Positions 14,442-23,578 of a stretch of DNA of 35,495 nucleotides are shown here, piece after piece. This DNA comes from Solemya velesiana gill symbiont (GTDB taxonomy: Bacteria > Pseudomonadota > Gammaproteobacteria > Chromatiales > Chromatiaceae), in contig NZ_MPRJ01000014.1 of the NCBI RefSeq assembly GCF_002020805.1, forward strand, positions 1 through 35,495, written 5' to 3'. Every line of letters starts with the position of its first letter. The stretch's first letter is position 1. The position numbers were made by a program, and so were the translations under genes. The notes under the pieces were generated by a model. It was not told where the DNA came from. It saw only the letters and a program-made list of their open reading frames with translations, and did no database searches.

Positions 14442-15458
14442 ATGAGCGACAAAGACCTTCTTTCCCAGGATGAAATCGACGCACTGCTTCACGGTGTCGA
14501 TAACGGGGATATAGAAACCGAGCCTGAAGAGATTTTTGAGGGCGAGATTCGGACTTATGATTTCTCCAGTCAGGACAGGATTGTTCGCGGACGCCTGCCG
14601 ACCCTGGAAATGATCAATGAACGTTTCTCAAGGCAGTTTCGCAACAGCCTGTTCAATATGCTCCGCAGGTCTGCAGATATCACCGTTTCGGGTGTTCAGA
14701 TGCAGAAGTTCTCTGAGTTTGTACACAGTCTTTATGTGCCCACCAGCCTTAACCTGATCAAGGTGCCACCGCTCAGGGACAAGGGTCTGTGTGTGCTCGA
14801 CCCCAAACTGGTTTTCAGTGTTGTAGACAACTTCTTCGGCGGCAGCGGTCGCTTCAACAATCAGGTGGAAGGGCGGGATTTCACGCCAACAGAAAACCGC
14901 GTTATCCAGATGCTGTTGCAACTGGTGTTCAAGGACCTGCAGGAGGCCTGGAAGCCGGTGCTTGAAATCGGTTTCGAGTATCTCGGGTCGGAAGTGAATC
15001 CCCAGTTTGCCAATATCGTGAGCCCTTCAGAAGTTGTGGTGGTGACCATTTTCCATATTGAAATGGAAACCGGCGGTGGGGATCTCTACATATGCCTCCC
15101 CTACTCGATGGTAGAACCCATCAGGGAACTGCTGGATGCAGGCGTGCAGAGCGATAGGGGTGAACGTGATGAACGCTGGGAACACGCCCTCAGGGAGGAG
15201 ATTCTGGCTGCGACAGTTGAACTGAGCAGCTACATGGCGGAAACCCAGCTGAGCATGAAGGAGCTGGCCAACCTGAAGGTCGGGGACATTATCCCGGTTG
15301 ATATACCGGAAATGGTCGGTGTATTTGCTGCCGAGGTGCCGATATTCAAGGGCCAACTTGGTGTGTCTGAAGGGAACTTTGCGGTCAAGGTTCAGGAATG
15401 GAGCAGGAAACCCAAAAGACCAGGGTTAAACGAGTTACTCACTAAGTCCGAGAACTGA
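14442..15458 (+). CDS. fliM: Flagellar motor switch protein FliM
   Basis: 338 residues, the usual length. The N-terminal LLSQDEIDALLHGV is the CheY-P binding peptide region. The middle domain carries the FliM signature (RPLEMINERF-like sequence LPTLEMINERFSRQFRNSL) and interacts with FliG. The C-terminal SpoA domain (about 255-325: LKVGDIIPVDIPEMVGVFAA) forms the C-ring with FliN. It reverses rotation when phosphorylated CheY binds. It sits between fliL and fliN in the switch/export operon. Confidence 0.97.
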   Translation: MSDKDLLSQDEIDALLHGVDNGDIETEPEEIFEGEIRTYDFSSQDRIVRGRLPTLEMINERFSRQFRNSLFNMLRRSADITVSGVQMQKFSEFVHSLYVPTSLNLIKVPPLRDKGLCVLDPKLVFSVVDNFFGGSGRFNNQVEGRDFTPTENRVIQMLLQLVFKDLQEAWKPVLEIGFEYLGSEVNPQFANIVSPSEVVVVTIFHIEMETGGGDLYICLPYSMVEPIRELLDAGVQSDRGERDERWEHALREEILAATVELSSYMAETQLSMKELANLKVGDIIPVDIPEMVGVFAAEVPIFKGQLGVSEGNFAVKVQEWSRKPKRPGLNELLTKSEN

Positions 15459-15470
15459 AGGGCGAAGATC

Positions 15471-15887
15471 ATGAGCGAAAACGGAAATGAACAGAATGCA
15501 ACACCGGAAGATGAAATGAGTGCTGCAATGAATCAGCAGGCTGATGCAGTGGCGGCAACAGGTGGGGCTGAGTCGGCCCAGTTCCAGGAATTGCATGCAG
15601 ATGCCGCCGGGTCTGTCGGCGGTGCCGAGGTTAACCTGGATGCAATCCTGGATGTGCCGGTGACCATCTCCATGGAGATTGGCAGAAGTCACATCACCAT
15701 ACGCAACCTTTTGCAGCTGAACCAGGGTTCGGTGGTCGAGTTGGACAGGCTCGCTGGCGAGCCCATGGATGTGCTGGTCAACGGCACCTTGATCGCCCAG
15801 GGTGAAGTCGTGGTGGTGAATGACAAGTTTGGCATCCGCCTGACTGACATCATCAGCCCTGCGGATCGGGTCAAGAGGCTGCGCTGA
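15471..15887 (+). CDS. fliN: Flagellar motor switch protein FliN
   Basis: 138 residues. An acidic, low-complexity N-terminus (about 1-50) precedes a typical SpoA domain: VPVTISMEIGRSHITIRNLL, then LAGEPMDVLVNGTLIAQGEV and the ending DRVKRLR. FliN forms the lower C-ring with FliM and docks the export ATPase complex through FliH. The stop overlaps the fliO start (TGATG). An ATG at 15516 inside the acidic tail cannot be excluded as an alternative start. Confidence 0.96.
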   Translation: MSENGNEQNATPEDEMSAAMNQQADAVAATGGAESAQFQELHADAAGSVGGAEVNLDAILDVPVTISMEIGRSHITIRNLLQLNQGSVVELDRLAGEPMDVLVNGTLIAQGEVVVVNDKFGIRLTDIISPADRVKRLR

Positions 15888-16318
15888 TGAGAGCCATCCC
15901 TGCCATCGGCGGTCTATGCATTCTCCTTTATGCAGCTGCCGGCTTTGCTGAATCCAAGCAGGGAGGGGCGGTGAAACTTGCCGAGTCCCAATTCAACGGG
16001 GGACTCCTGGTCGAGACTGGCCTGGGCCTGCTGCTGGTTTTGGGTGTGATTTTCGCCCTGGCCTGGCTGCTGCGCAAGTTCGGCAGGCTGCCCATGCAGG
16101 GGAAAGGCGCAGTTGAGATCATCGGAGGCGTTTCCCTGGGTCCGAGAGAGCGGGCCGTGCTGCTCAAGGTTGGTGGTACCCGGCTGCTGGTGGGTGTTGC
16201 CCCGGGGCAGGTGCAGAAGCTCCATGTATTGGATGAAGACGAGGTGCTCCCCGAGGCGGGAGAAGAGGGCGGATTTGCCCAGCGTCTGAAGACCCAGATG
16301 GAGGCGCAGAAATCATGA
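15887..16318 (+). CDS. fliO: Flagellar biosynthesis protein FliO
   Basis: 143 residues. A hydrophobic N-terminus (signal-like [18 protein letters not shown]) is followed by a periplasmic stretch, a membrane helix (about 40-62: [19 protein letters not shown]) and a cytoplasmic domain with [20 protein letters not shown], the recognisable FliO core. FliO helps assemble the FliP ring of the export gate. It overlaps fliP by four bases (ATGA). Confidence 0.92.
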   Translation: MRAIPAIGGLCILLYAAAGFAESKQGGAVKLAESQFNGGLLVETGLGLLLVLGVIFALAWLLRKFGRLPMQGKGAVEIIGGVSLGPRERAVLLKVGGTRLLVGVAPGQVQKLHVLDEDEVLPEAGEEGGFAQRLKTQMEAQKS

Positions 16319-17058
16319 TGCGGGTCGCTCTTCCTCTTTCAACGCTGATGCTGTCCGCCTTTTCAGGTGAGTTGTTGGCCCAGGGTATGGAAGCGCTGAC
16401 CATGACGCCTACCGAAGAGGGTGGACAGACATACACCCTGAGTATCCAGATCCTGCTGTTCATGACAGCCCTCAGTCTGTTGCCCGGGGCGCTGCTGATG
16501 ACCACCTCCTTCGCCAGGATTATCATCGTATTGGCGATTCTCAGGCAGGCGTTGGGTACACAGAACACACCCTCCAACCAGATTCTTATCGGGATCTCAC
16601 TTTTTCTCACTATCTTCATCATGATGCCGGTATTTCAACAAGCCTATGAGACCGGTCTCAAACCCTATCTCGAGGAGAAGGTGACGGTGGTTGAGGCGCT
16701 CGAAGGCGTGGCGACCCCGATGCGTGAATTCATGTTGGGCCAGACCCGTGAAACGGACCTTCAACTCTTCGCCGATATCGGCGGGATCGGTGAAATCGAA
16801 TCGCCGGAAAAGGTGCCGCTATCGGTATTGTTGCCGGCGTTTGCAACATCTGAGCTGAAGACAGGCTTTCAAATAGGTTTCCTGTTGTTTATCCCGTTCC
16901 TGGTCATCGACCTGGTGGTCGCCAGTGTGCTGATGTCAATGGGTATGATGATGCTGTCCCCGCTGATCATCTCCCTGCCGTTCAAGATCATGTTGTTTGT
17001 ATTGATCGATGGATGGGCACTTGTGTTTGGCACCCTGGCTTCAAGTTTCCTGGTATAG
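16315..17058 (+). CDS. fliP: Flagellar type III export gate protein FliP
   Basis: 247 residues with a cleavable signal ([16 protein letters not shown]) and the highly conserved [20 protein letters not shown] and [20 protein letters not shown] blocks, then a periplasmic loop and C-terminal helices ([20 protein letters not shown]). FliP forms the pentameric core of the FliPQR export channel. It is coupled to fliO and followed by fliQ after 13 bases. Confidence 0.97.
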   Translation: MMRVALPLSTLMLSAFSGELLAQGMEALTMTPTEEGGQTYTLSIQILLFMTALSLLPGALLMTTSFARIIIVLAILRQALGTQNTPSNQILIGISLFLTIFIMMPVFQQAYETGLKPYLEEKVTVVEALEGVATPMREFMLGQTRETDLQLFADIGGIGEIESPEKVPLSVLLPAFATSELKTGFQIGFLLFIPFLVIDLVVASVLMSMGMMMLSPLIISLPFKIMLFVLIDGWALVFGTLASSFLV

Positions 17059-17071
17059 GGTAGGTGGAATC

Positions 17072-17341
17072 ATGACACCTGACAGCGTACTCGATATTGG
17101 ACAAAGAGCCTTGGAGGTAACGGTATTTCTGGCAGGTATTGTCTTGATACCTGCTTTGCTGGTGGGTTTGCTGGTGGCCATGTTCCAGGCAGCGACCCAG
17201 ATCAACGAAATGACGCTAACCTTCATCCCCAAGCTTATCATCGTCGCGGTAATGTTGATGTTTGCAGGTCCCTGGATGCTGCGGGTGATCATGACCTACG
17301 CCCTCAACCTGTTTCACAGTATTCCGGAGCTCATCGGGTAA
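17072..17341 (+). CDS. fliQ: Flagellar export gate protein FliQ
   Basis: 89 residues and two membrane helices (about 15-40 and 52-75), starting MTPDSVLDIGQRALEV; the core ATQINEMTLTFIPKL is diagnostic. I chose ATG 17072, with AGGTGG a few bases upstream, because 89 residues is the family's normal length. A longer frame from 17009 overlaps fliP and is not credible. FliQ forms part of the FliPQR channel. Confidence 0.95.
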   Translation: MTPDSVLDIGQRALEVTVFLAGIVLIPALLVGLLVAMFQAATQINEMTLTFIPKLIIVAVMLMFAGPWMLRVIMTYALNLFHSIPELIG

Positions 17342-17354
17342 ATAGGCGAAGAAA

Positions 17355-18134
17355 ATGTCATTTACCGAGGCACTACTCAATATTTGGCTGGCCGCCTTCA
17401 TCTGGCCACTGATTCGGATCAGCTCAATGGTGGTGGCTGCACCCGTGTTGAGTTCGAGACAGGTTCCCGCCAGGTACCGGATCAGTTTTGCCCTGGTTCT
17501 CACCTGGATTCTGATGCCATTGTTGCCTCCTGTCGTTGCAGTGGATTTTTTCAGTGCAGAGGCCTTTCTTATGGTGCTGCAGCAGGTGCTGATCGGACTG
17601 GCAATGGGATTTATCCTGCAGATGGTCTTTGGGGCGCTGGTTTTCGGTGGGCAGGTCATGGCATACAGCATGGGCCTGGGTTTTGCTTCCATGATGGATC
17701 CTCAGAATGGTGTCCAGGTGCCCGTGGTTTCCCAGTTTTATATCATCGTGGCCACGCTGTTCTTTCTCGTTTTGAACGGCCATCTCCTGCTGATCGATAT
17801 CCTGGTCCAGAGTTTCCACACATTTCCCGTGGCGGTTGACGGGCTCAGCCGGAGCAGCTTTTCGGAAGTGGTCGGCTGGGGAAGCCAGATGTTCAGCGGC
17901 GGCCTGTTGATGGCTTTGCCTGTGATGGCTGCACTGCTTCTTTTTAATTTCGGTCTCGGCGTCATCACCCGCGCGGCTCCGCAGCTGCATATCTTTGCAG
18001 TGGGTTTTCCCCTGGCGATGCTGATTGGTTTTATCTTGATGTGGGTAACGCTGCCCAACGTTATGGCCAACTTCAGAGAACTTCTGGAGGCCGGCTTCGC
18101 TTTGATCCAGCGTCTGCTGTTGATTCCGGGGTGA
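17355..18134 (+). CDS. fliR: Flagellar export gate protein FliR
   Basis: 259 residues with six or so membrane segments. The family pattern is clear: FIWPLIRISSMVVAAPVLSS near the start, LIGLAMGFILQMVFGALVFG in the middle, then GLGFASMMDPQNGVQVPVVS. FliR completes the FliPQR export channel and contacts FlhB. It is 13 bases after fliQ and 3 bases before flhB. Confidence 0.96.
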   Translation: MSFTEALLNIWLAAFIWPLIRISSMVVAAPVLSSRQVPARYRISFALVLTWILMPLLPPVVAVDFFSAEAFLMVLQQVLIGLAMGFILQMVFGALVFGGQVMAYSMGLGFASMMDPQNGVQVPVVSQFYIIVATLFFLVLNGHLLLIDILVQSFHTFPVAVDGLSRSSFSEVVGWGSQMFSGGLLMALPVMAALLLFNFGLGVITRAAPQLHIFAVGFPLAMLIGFILMWVTLPNVMANFRELLEAGFALIQRLLLIPG

Positions 18135-18137
18135 GTC

Positions 18138-19295
18138 ATGGCTGAAAACGAAAACGGCCAGGAACGAACAGAACAACCGACACCCAAGCGTCTGCAGGAT
18201 GCTAGGCGCAAGGGGCAGACTGCCCGTTCCCGTGAACTCAACACCATGATGATCACCCTGATCGGCGGGATGGTCCTGGTGGGTATGAGCGGTCATTTCG
18301 GCGAAACCCTGGGTCAGATGATGGAGGGCAGTTTTACCATTGCGCGCCCCGATATCTTCGATACCACCGCCATGCTGCGCAGGCTGTTGGTTGCGATTCG
18401 GCATACGCTGTGGATGCTGACACCCTTTTTCGTGGTTATCGTTGCCTTGGCCATTGTGAGTTCGGTCGCCCTGGGGGGGGTAACTGCAAGCGCTGAGGTC
18501 ATGGCGCCCAAGTTCAGCAAGCTGAACCCGATCAAGGGCATGAAACGGGTCTTCTCCTTGAAGGGATTGATGGAGTTGCTCAAGTCCTTGGCCAAGTTTC
18601 TGCTGATCGGTGGCGCCACCGTACTGGCCATGTGGGTGACCCTGGATGATTTCATCCGGCTCAGCACCATGGAACTGATGCCCGCGGTGGTGGAGATGGG
18701 TAGCCTGGTGGGCTGGTCCTTCGTTCTCATCTCATTGACCTTGATTGTCATCGCCATGGCGGACGTGCCGTTCCAGTTGTGGGATCACAAGCGCCAGTTG
18801 AAGATGACGCGCCAGGAAGTAAAAGAGGAGATGAAGGACACGGAAGGACGCCCTGAAGTCAAGAGTCGTGTGCGTCAGCTGCAGCGTGAATTCGCCATGC
18901 GCCGGATGATGGAAGAGGTGCCCAAGGCTGATGTGGTGGTTACCAACCCGACCCATTTTGCCGTGGCGCTGCGTTATGACCAGAACAGTATGCGAGCACC
19001 CAAGGTGGTCGCAAAGGGCATGAACCTGATTGCAGCAAATATTCGCGAGGTGGCAGAGGAGAACGGTGTGACCATCGTTGAATCCCCGATGCTTGCCCGT
19101 GCCATCTACTTCCATACCGAACTGGATAACTATATTCCGGCTGGTCTCTATTTCGCCGTGGCCAAGCTGCTGGCCTATGTATTCCAGTTACCTATCTACG
19201 AGACCGATGGCGGGTTGAAACCCGAAGAACCAACCGATCTGCAAGTACCTGAAGATCTCCAGGTGCCTGAAGCGGGTGAACCAACAGTACATTAG
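18138..19295 (+). CDS. flhB: Flagellar export switch protein FlhB
   Basis: 385 residues. The N-terminus (ERTEQPTPKRLQDARRKGQT) is the conserved FlhB opening. Four membrane helices follow (to about residue 220), then the cytoplasmic domain with the autocleavage site NPTH (in VVVTNPTHFAVALRYD), which switches export from hook to filament substrates. The far C-terminus carries a small duplication, LQVPEDLQVPE, in a region that varies between species. It lies directly between fliR and flhA. Confidence 0.97.
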   Translation: MAENENGQERTEQPTPKRLQDARRKGQTARSRELNTMMITLIGGMVLVGMSGHFGETLGQMMEGSFTIARPDIFDTTAMLRRLLVAIRHTLWMLTPFFVVIVALAIVSSVALGGVTASAEVMAPKFSKLNPIKGMKRVFSLKGLMELLKSLAKFLLIGGATVLAMWVTLDDFIRLSTMELMPAVVEMGSLVGWSFVLISLTLIVIAMADVPFQLWDHKRQLKMTRQEVKEEMKDTEGRPEVKSRVRQLQREFAMRRMMEEVPKADVVVTNPTHFAVALRYDQNSMRAPKVVAKGMNLIAANIREVAEENGVTIVESPMLARAIYFHTELDNYIPAGLYFAVAKLLAYVFQLPIYETDGGLKPEEPTDLQVPEDLQVPEAGEPTVH

Positions 19296-19311
19296 ATCGA
19301 GAAACTGAACC

Positions 19312-21405
19312 ATGGATGCAACAGCAATACTTGGTAATGTGAAAGCCGCAGGGGCGAGGGGGCTTGGTGCGCCGCTGGTCCTGATGATGATGCTGGCGAT
19401 GATCGTCATCCCCCTCCCGCCAATTGCGCTGGATGTCTTCTTTACTTTCAATATCACCCTTTCGCTGGTGGTCCTGTTGGTTGTGGTCTATACATTCAGG
19501 CCCCTGGATTTCTCCGTTTTCCCCAGCCTGCTGCTGGTTGCCACCCTGTTGCGCCTGGCCCTCAACGTGGCCTCTACCCGGGTGGTGCTGCTGGAAGGTC
19601 ACACGGGAGGCGATGCCGCCGGTAAAGTGATCGAAGCGTTCGGTGCGTTTGTGATCGGAGGTAACTACGCAGTCGGTTTGGTGGTGTTTTTTATCCTGGT
19701 GATCATCAACTTCGTGGTGGTTACCAAGGGTGCCGGGCGTGTATCTGAAGTGAGTGCCCGTTTTACATTGGATGCCATGCCCGGCAAGCAGATGGCGATC
19801 GATGCCGATCTGAACTCCGGCCTGATCAGCCAGGACGAGGCGCGTGCCAGGCGTGACGATGTTGCACGTGAGGCGGACTTCTATGGGGCCATGGACGGTG
19901 CCAGCAAGTTCGTACGGGGTGATGCGATTGCAGGTATTCTGATCCTGATCATCAACCTCATCGGTGGCCTGTCCATCGGTATGCTGCAGCACGACCTTGA
20001 TCTGTCGACAGCACTTCGCTACTACGCACTGTTGACCATCGGTGACGGCCTGGTAGCCCAGATTCCCTCCTTACTGCTCTCCACATCGGCGGCCATTATC
20101 GTGACCCGGGTGGCATCCGACCAGGACATGGGTGGCCAGGTGATATCTCAGCTTCTCTCCTCTCCCAAGGCGCTGGCTGTCGCTTCCGGGGTCCTGGCTG
20201 TCATGGGCGTGATTCCCGGTATGCCCAATTTCGCCTTTCTCCTGTTGGCTGTCATAGCCGCAGCTGGTGCCTGGCTCATCTATCAGCGTCAACAGAAAGA
20301 GGCATTGGCAGAGGTGCCTGCACCGGTATCGGAAGTGCCACCGGAACAGAAAGAGTTGACTTGGGACGATATGCAGCCGGTGGATATTATCGGGCTGGAA
20401 GTCGGCTATCGGTTGATCCCCCTGGTGGATCGCAATCAAGGTGGTCAGCTGATGAATCGCATCAAGGGTGTACGCAAGAAGCTCTCCCAGGAGCTGGGTT
20501 TCCTGCTGCAGCCTGTACACATCCGTGACAATCTCGATCTGAGTCCGACGGCTTACCGGATATCGCTTAACGGTGTCACGGTGGCTGAAGCCGAGATACA
20601 CCCTGATCGCGACCTGGCGATCAATCCGGGACAGGTCTTCGGTACGTTGCAGGGTATTGAGACCCGGGATCCCGCTTTTGGTCTCGAAGCGGTGTGGATT
20701 GAGCCTGCTCAACGCGACCATGCCCAGACACTTGGTTATACCGTGGTGGATGCAAGCACGGTTGTGGCAACACACCTCAGTGAAATACTGCAATCACATG
20801 CACATGAGCTGCTCGGACACGAAGAGGTTCAGCAGATGCTGGATGGTTTGGGCAAAACGACACCCAAACTGGTGGAAGACCTGGTACCCAAACTGCTCTC
20901 CCTGGGGCAGGTGGTCAAGATCATGCAAAACCTGCTGGCGGAGAAGATTCCTGTTCGGGACATCCGCACGATTGCCGAAACATTGGCGGAGCATGCTGCC
21001 CAGAGTCAAGACATCGGCGTCCTGACGGCGGCGGTACGGGTTGCACTGTCGCGGACCATAATGCAGCAACTTGTTGGCCCTGCTGAAGAAATTCCGGTCA
21101 TCGTGCTAGACCCGAGTCTGGAACAGATATTGCAACAGACTATTCAGCCCTCCCAGGAAGGGGGCGTCGGGTTTGAGCCCGGGCTGGCTGAGCAGTTACA
21201 AAAAGTGCTGTCTGAAACAGCCAGCCAACAGGAGATGAGAGGCGAGGAGAGTATTTTGCTGGTAGCAGCGCCGATCAGAACCTGGATGGCCAGATTCGTC
21301 AAACACAGTGTGCCGGGTATGAACGTACTTTCCTATAACGAAGTGCCAGACAACAGGCAGATCAAGGTGGTCGCCACTGTGGGAAAGCAGAGTACTGATA
21401 TTTGA
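19312..21405 (+). CDS. flhA: Flagellar export gate protein FlhA
   Basis: 697 residues, normal length. About eight N-terminal membrane helices (to about residue 320) include the conserved PLDFSVFPSLLLVATLLRLA and the FHIPEP-type loop (ARFTLDAMPGKQMAIDADL). The cytoplasmic ring domain (about 345-697) starts near the LTWDDMQPVDIIGLEVGYRL stretch and contains GQVVKIMQNLLAEKIPVRDI. FlhA forms the nonameric ring that receives export substrates and uses proton motive force. It is followed by a strong hairpin and then flhF. Confidence 0.97.
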   Translation: MDATAILGNVKAAGARGLGAPLVLMMMLAMIVIPLPPIALDVFFTFNITLSLVVLLVVVYTFRPLDFSVFPSLLLVATLLRLALNVASTRVVLLEGHTGGDAAGKVIEAFGAFVIGGNYAVGLVVFFILVIINFVVVTKGAGRVSEVSARFTLDAMPGKQMAIDADLNSGLISQDEARARRDDVAREADFYGAMDGASKFVRGDAIAGILILIINLIGGLSIGMLQHDLDLSTALRYYALLTIGDGLVAQIPSLLLSTSAAIIVTRVASDQDMGGQVISQLLSSPKALAVASGVLAVMGVIPGMPNFAFLLLAVIAAAGAWLIYQRQQKEALAEVPAPVSEVPPEQKELTWDDMQPVDIIGLEVGYRLIPLVDRNQGGQLMNRIKGVRKKLSQELGFLLQPVHIRDNLDLSPTAYRISLNGVTVAEAEIHPDRDLAINPGQVFGTLQGIETRDPAFGLEAVWIEPAQRDHAQTLGYTVVDASTVVATHLSEILQSHAHELLGHEEVQQMLDGLGKTTPKLVEDLVPKLLSLGQVVKIMQNLLAEKIPVRDIRTIAETLAEHAAQSQDIGVLTAAVRVALSRTIMQQLVGPAEEIPVIVLDPSLEQILQQTIQPSQEGGVGFEPGLAEQLQKVLSETASQQEMRGEESILLVAAPIRTWMARFVKHSVPGMNVLSYNEVPDNRQIKVVATVGKQSTDI

Positions 21406-21409
21406 ATTA

Positions 21410-21448
21410 GTCAGTAAAACAATCGGGCAGGCGCCCTGTGTTACTGAC
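21410..21448 (+). repeat. Long stem-loop between flhA and flhF
   Basis: GTCAGTAA at 21410-21417 pairs perfectly with TTACTGAC at 21441-21448. Inside, ACA/TGT and GGGC-aggc-GCCC also pair, giving about 15 base pairs with small internal loops. No T-run follows, so it is not a standard terminator. It may be an mRNA processing or stability element, or a partial terminator that lowers flhF expression. Confidence 0.65.
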
Positions 21449-21471
21449 TTCTAAGGCAGGGAATACAGGGT

Positions 21472-22704
21472 ATGAAGATTAAACGCTTTTTTGCAGAAGA
21501 CATTCGGCAGGTCTTGCGCCAGGTGAGAGAGACGCTTGGTCCGGATGCTGTCATTCTCTCCAATAAATCCGTAGACGGCGGTGTCGAACTGGTGGCGGCG
21601 ATGGATTACGAGGAGTCGGCATTCGAGCAGGCCGAAAACCATTCTTCTGTCGAGTCAACACCCTCCACCGTGACGCCTATCAGGCCACAGGCACAGGAAG
21701 TGTCTGAAGCTGACGAATCCCCTGTGAAAGAGACAACTGCACCGCCGCGTGTCGAGTGGAGTCAGGATCCAATTCTCGTGGAGATGCGCAGAGAGATGCA
21801 GTCGCTCAGGCGTATGATGGAAAATGGTCTGTCCGGCCTGAGCTGGCGGGAGATGGGAGAACGTGATCCCCAGGCCCAGGAACTGTATCGACGGCTTATG
21901 GGATTGGATCTGAGCGCGGATATCTGCAGTCACCTGGTTGGACAGGCCGTTGGCAGCGAAAACCTGGATCAGGGGTGGCGCAAGGCGCTCCACCACTTGG
22001 CAAAGGATATTGCGACAACAGGCGATCGCCTGCTCGAGGAGGGTGGTGTTGTAGCGCTTATCGGGCCTACCGGCGTTGGCAAGACAACCACCATCGCCAA
22101 GCTTGCAGCACGTTTTGCCCTGCGTAACGGCAATCGGCATGTGGCTTTGGTCTCTACGGACAAATACAGAATCGGGGCCCAGGAGCAGCTCAATACCTAT
22201 GCCCGTATCCTCGATGTGCCTGTCAGGACCGCTGCCACCCCTGAAGAGTTGGGCATAACACTCAATGCACTTGCAGACAAAAGACTCATTCTGGTGGATA
22301 CTGCGGGTATGAGTCAGCGTGATGTGCGTCTGAGCGAGCAACTCTCCCTGCTCAAGGCAGGCGACAAGCAGGTTCGTTGCCTGTTTGCTTTGTCCGCTAC
22401 AACCCAGCAATCTGCGCTGGAGCAGGCGGTTGCAGCCTTTGGTGCTGCTGCCCCGGAGGCATGTATCCTTACCAAGGTTGATGAGGCTGCTTCCCTGGGG
22501 GGGGCACTCTCTGCGCTGATTCATAGTAAACTGCCACTGGCATTTATAACCGATGGACAGAAAGTACCCGAGGATGTCCACCTGGCGAGAGCAAATACCC
22601 TGGTCAGCCGGGCTGCGACACTTGGAGAGAAACAGGTAGGCCATTACAGCGATGAGTACTTGGCGTTGACGCTGGGCGAGGCGCGAGCCAATGCTCATGT
22701 TTGA
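21472..22704 (+). CDS. flhF: Flagellar SRP-like GTPase FlhF
   Basis: 410 residues. The N-terminal region (MKIKRFFAEDIRQVLRQVRE, then LGPDAVILSNK) is the FlhF opening. A variable linker precedes the NG domain, with the P-loop GPTGVGKTTTIAKLA at about residues 197-211, DTAGMSQRD (G3) and TKVDEAASLGG (G4). FlhF places the polar flagellum and starts basal body assembly together with FleN. A G8 run at 22498-22505 is intact in frame. The end overlaps the fleN start by 14 bases. Confidence 0.96.
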   Translation: MKIKRFFAEDIRQVLRQVRETLGPDAVILSNKSVDGGVELVAAMDYEESAFEQAENHSSVESTPSTVTPIRPQAQEVSEADESPVKETTAPPRVEWSQDPILVEMRREMQSLRRMMENGLSGLSWREMGERDPQAQELYRRLMGLDLSADICSHLVGQAVGSENLDQGWRKALHHLAKDIATTGDRLLEEGGVVALIGPTGVGKTTTIAKLAARFALRNGNRHVALVSTDKYRIGAQEQLNTYARILDVPVRTAATPEELGITLNALADKRLILVDTAGMSQRDVRLSEQLSLLKAGDKQVRCLFALSATTQQSALEQAVAAFGAAAPEACILTKVDEAASLGGALSALIHSKLPLAFITDGQKVPEDVHLARANTLVSRAATLGEKQVGHYSDEYLALTLGEARANAHV

Positions 22705-23578
22705 TGGTAAAGAGGATCAAGCCGCGGGCTTGAGACGTATGGTCAATCCGGAACCCGTAAGGGTGATTGCCGTCACCGGTGGAAAAGGTGGTGTCGGGAA
22801 GACAAACATTTCTGTGAACCTGGCTGTTGCCTGGGCAGAACTGGGCCGCAAGGTAATGGTGCTTGATGCCGACCTTGGGCTGGCCAATATCGACGTTGTT
22901 CTGGGGCTGCATTCGGAATTCGATCTCTCCCATGTGCTGCGAGGAGAACGCACCCTGGACGAGGTGGTGCTCGAAGGGCCGTCAGGGATTCAGGTGGTGC
23001 CTGCGTCATCAGGCGTCCAGGAGATGGCCGAACTGAGCGAAGCAGAACACGCGGGCCTGATACGGGCTTTCAGTGATCTCGGGTCTGACCTCGATGTACT
23101 GATCGTGGATACCGCTGCCGGCATATCGGATACCGTGATCAGTTTCAGTCGTGCTGCCCAGGAGATTCTCGTTGTTGTCTGCGATGAGCCTGCCTCAATC
23201 ACCGACGCTTACGCTATGATTAAGTTACTGAACCGGGAGTATGGCATTGACCGGTTCAGGATTCTTTCCAATATGGCTCGTAGTGCGCAGGAAGGAAAGG
23301 AACTCTATTCGAAGATATGCCGTGTAACGGACCGTTATCTGGATGTCATGCTAACTTATGCCGGCAGCATTCCTTATGATGAGCAGCTTCGCAAGGCTGT
23401 GAAGGCTCAAAAGCCCGTGGTTCAGGCCTTTCCCCGCAGTCGCATTGCTCAAACCTTCAATAACCTGGCGAAAAAGGCAGATAACTGGCCTGTGCCCGAA
23501 GGTGTGGGTGGGCATCTGCAGTTTTTCATTGAACGCCTCATACAGTACTCAACCGGTTCATTGGGGGCCGGCAGATGA
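22691..23578 (+). CDS. fleN: Flagellar number regulator FleN/FlhG (MinD/ParA-like ATPase)
   Basis: 295 residues. The deviant Walker A motif GGKGGVGKTNISVNLA (about 30-45) is followed by VLDADLGLANIDVVLGL and DTAAGISDTVISF (Walker B region), as in MinD-type ATPases. FleN limits the number of polar flagella by restraining FleQ and acting with FlhF. It overlaps flhF upstream and fliA downstream (ATGA), so the three are translationally linked. Confidence 0.96.
   Translation: MLMFDGKEDQAAGLRRMVNPEPVRVIAVTGGKGGVGKTNISVNLAVAWAELGRKVMVLDADLGLANIDVVLGLHSEFDLSHVLRGERTLDEVVLEGPSGIQVVPASSGVQEMAELSEAEHAGLIRAFSDLGSDLDVLIVDTAAGISDTVISFSRAAQEILVVVCDEPASITDAYAMIKLLNREYGIDRFRILSNMARSAQEGKELYSKICRVTDRYLDVMLTYAGSIPYDEQLRKAVKAQKPVVQAFPRSRIAQTFNNLAKKADNWPVPEGVGGHLQFFIERLIQYSTGSLGAGR

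Noticed and set aside
17009-17071. Longer N-terminus for fliQ
   Set aside because: It would overlap fliP by about 50 bases and give an atypical 110-residue FliQ; ATG 17072 has a ribosome site and gives the normal 89 residues.
17424-18404. 326-codon open frame on the minus strand
   Set aside because: It spans fliR and the start of flhB in antisense and is rich in His and Gln, as expected from reverse reading of hydrophobic genes.
21655-22698. 347-codon open frame on the minus strand
   Set aside because: It is antisense to flhF, with no motif; flhF is complete with all GTPase boxes.
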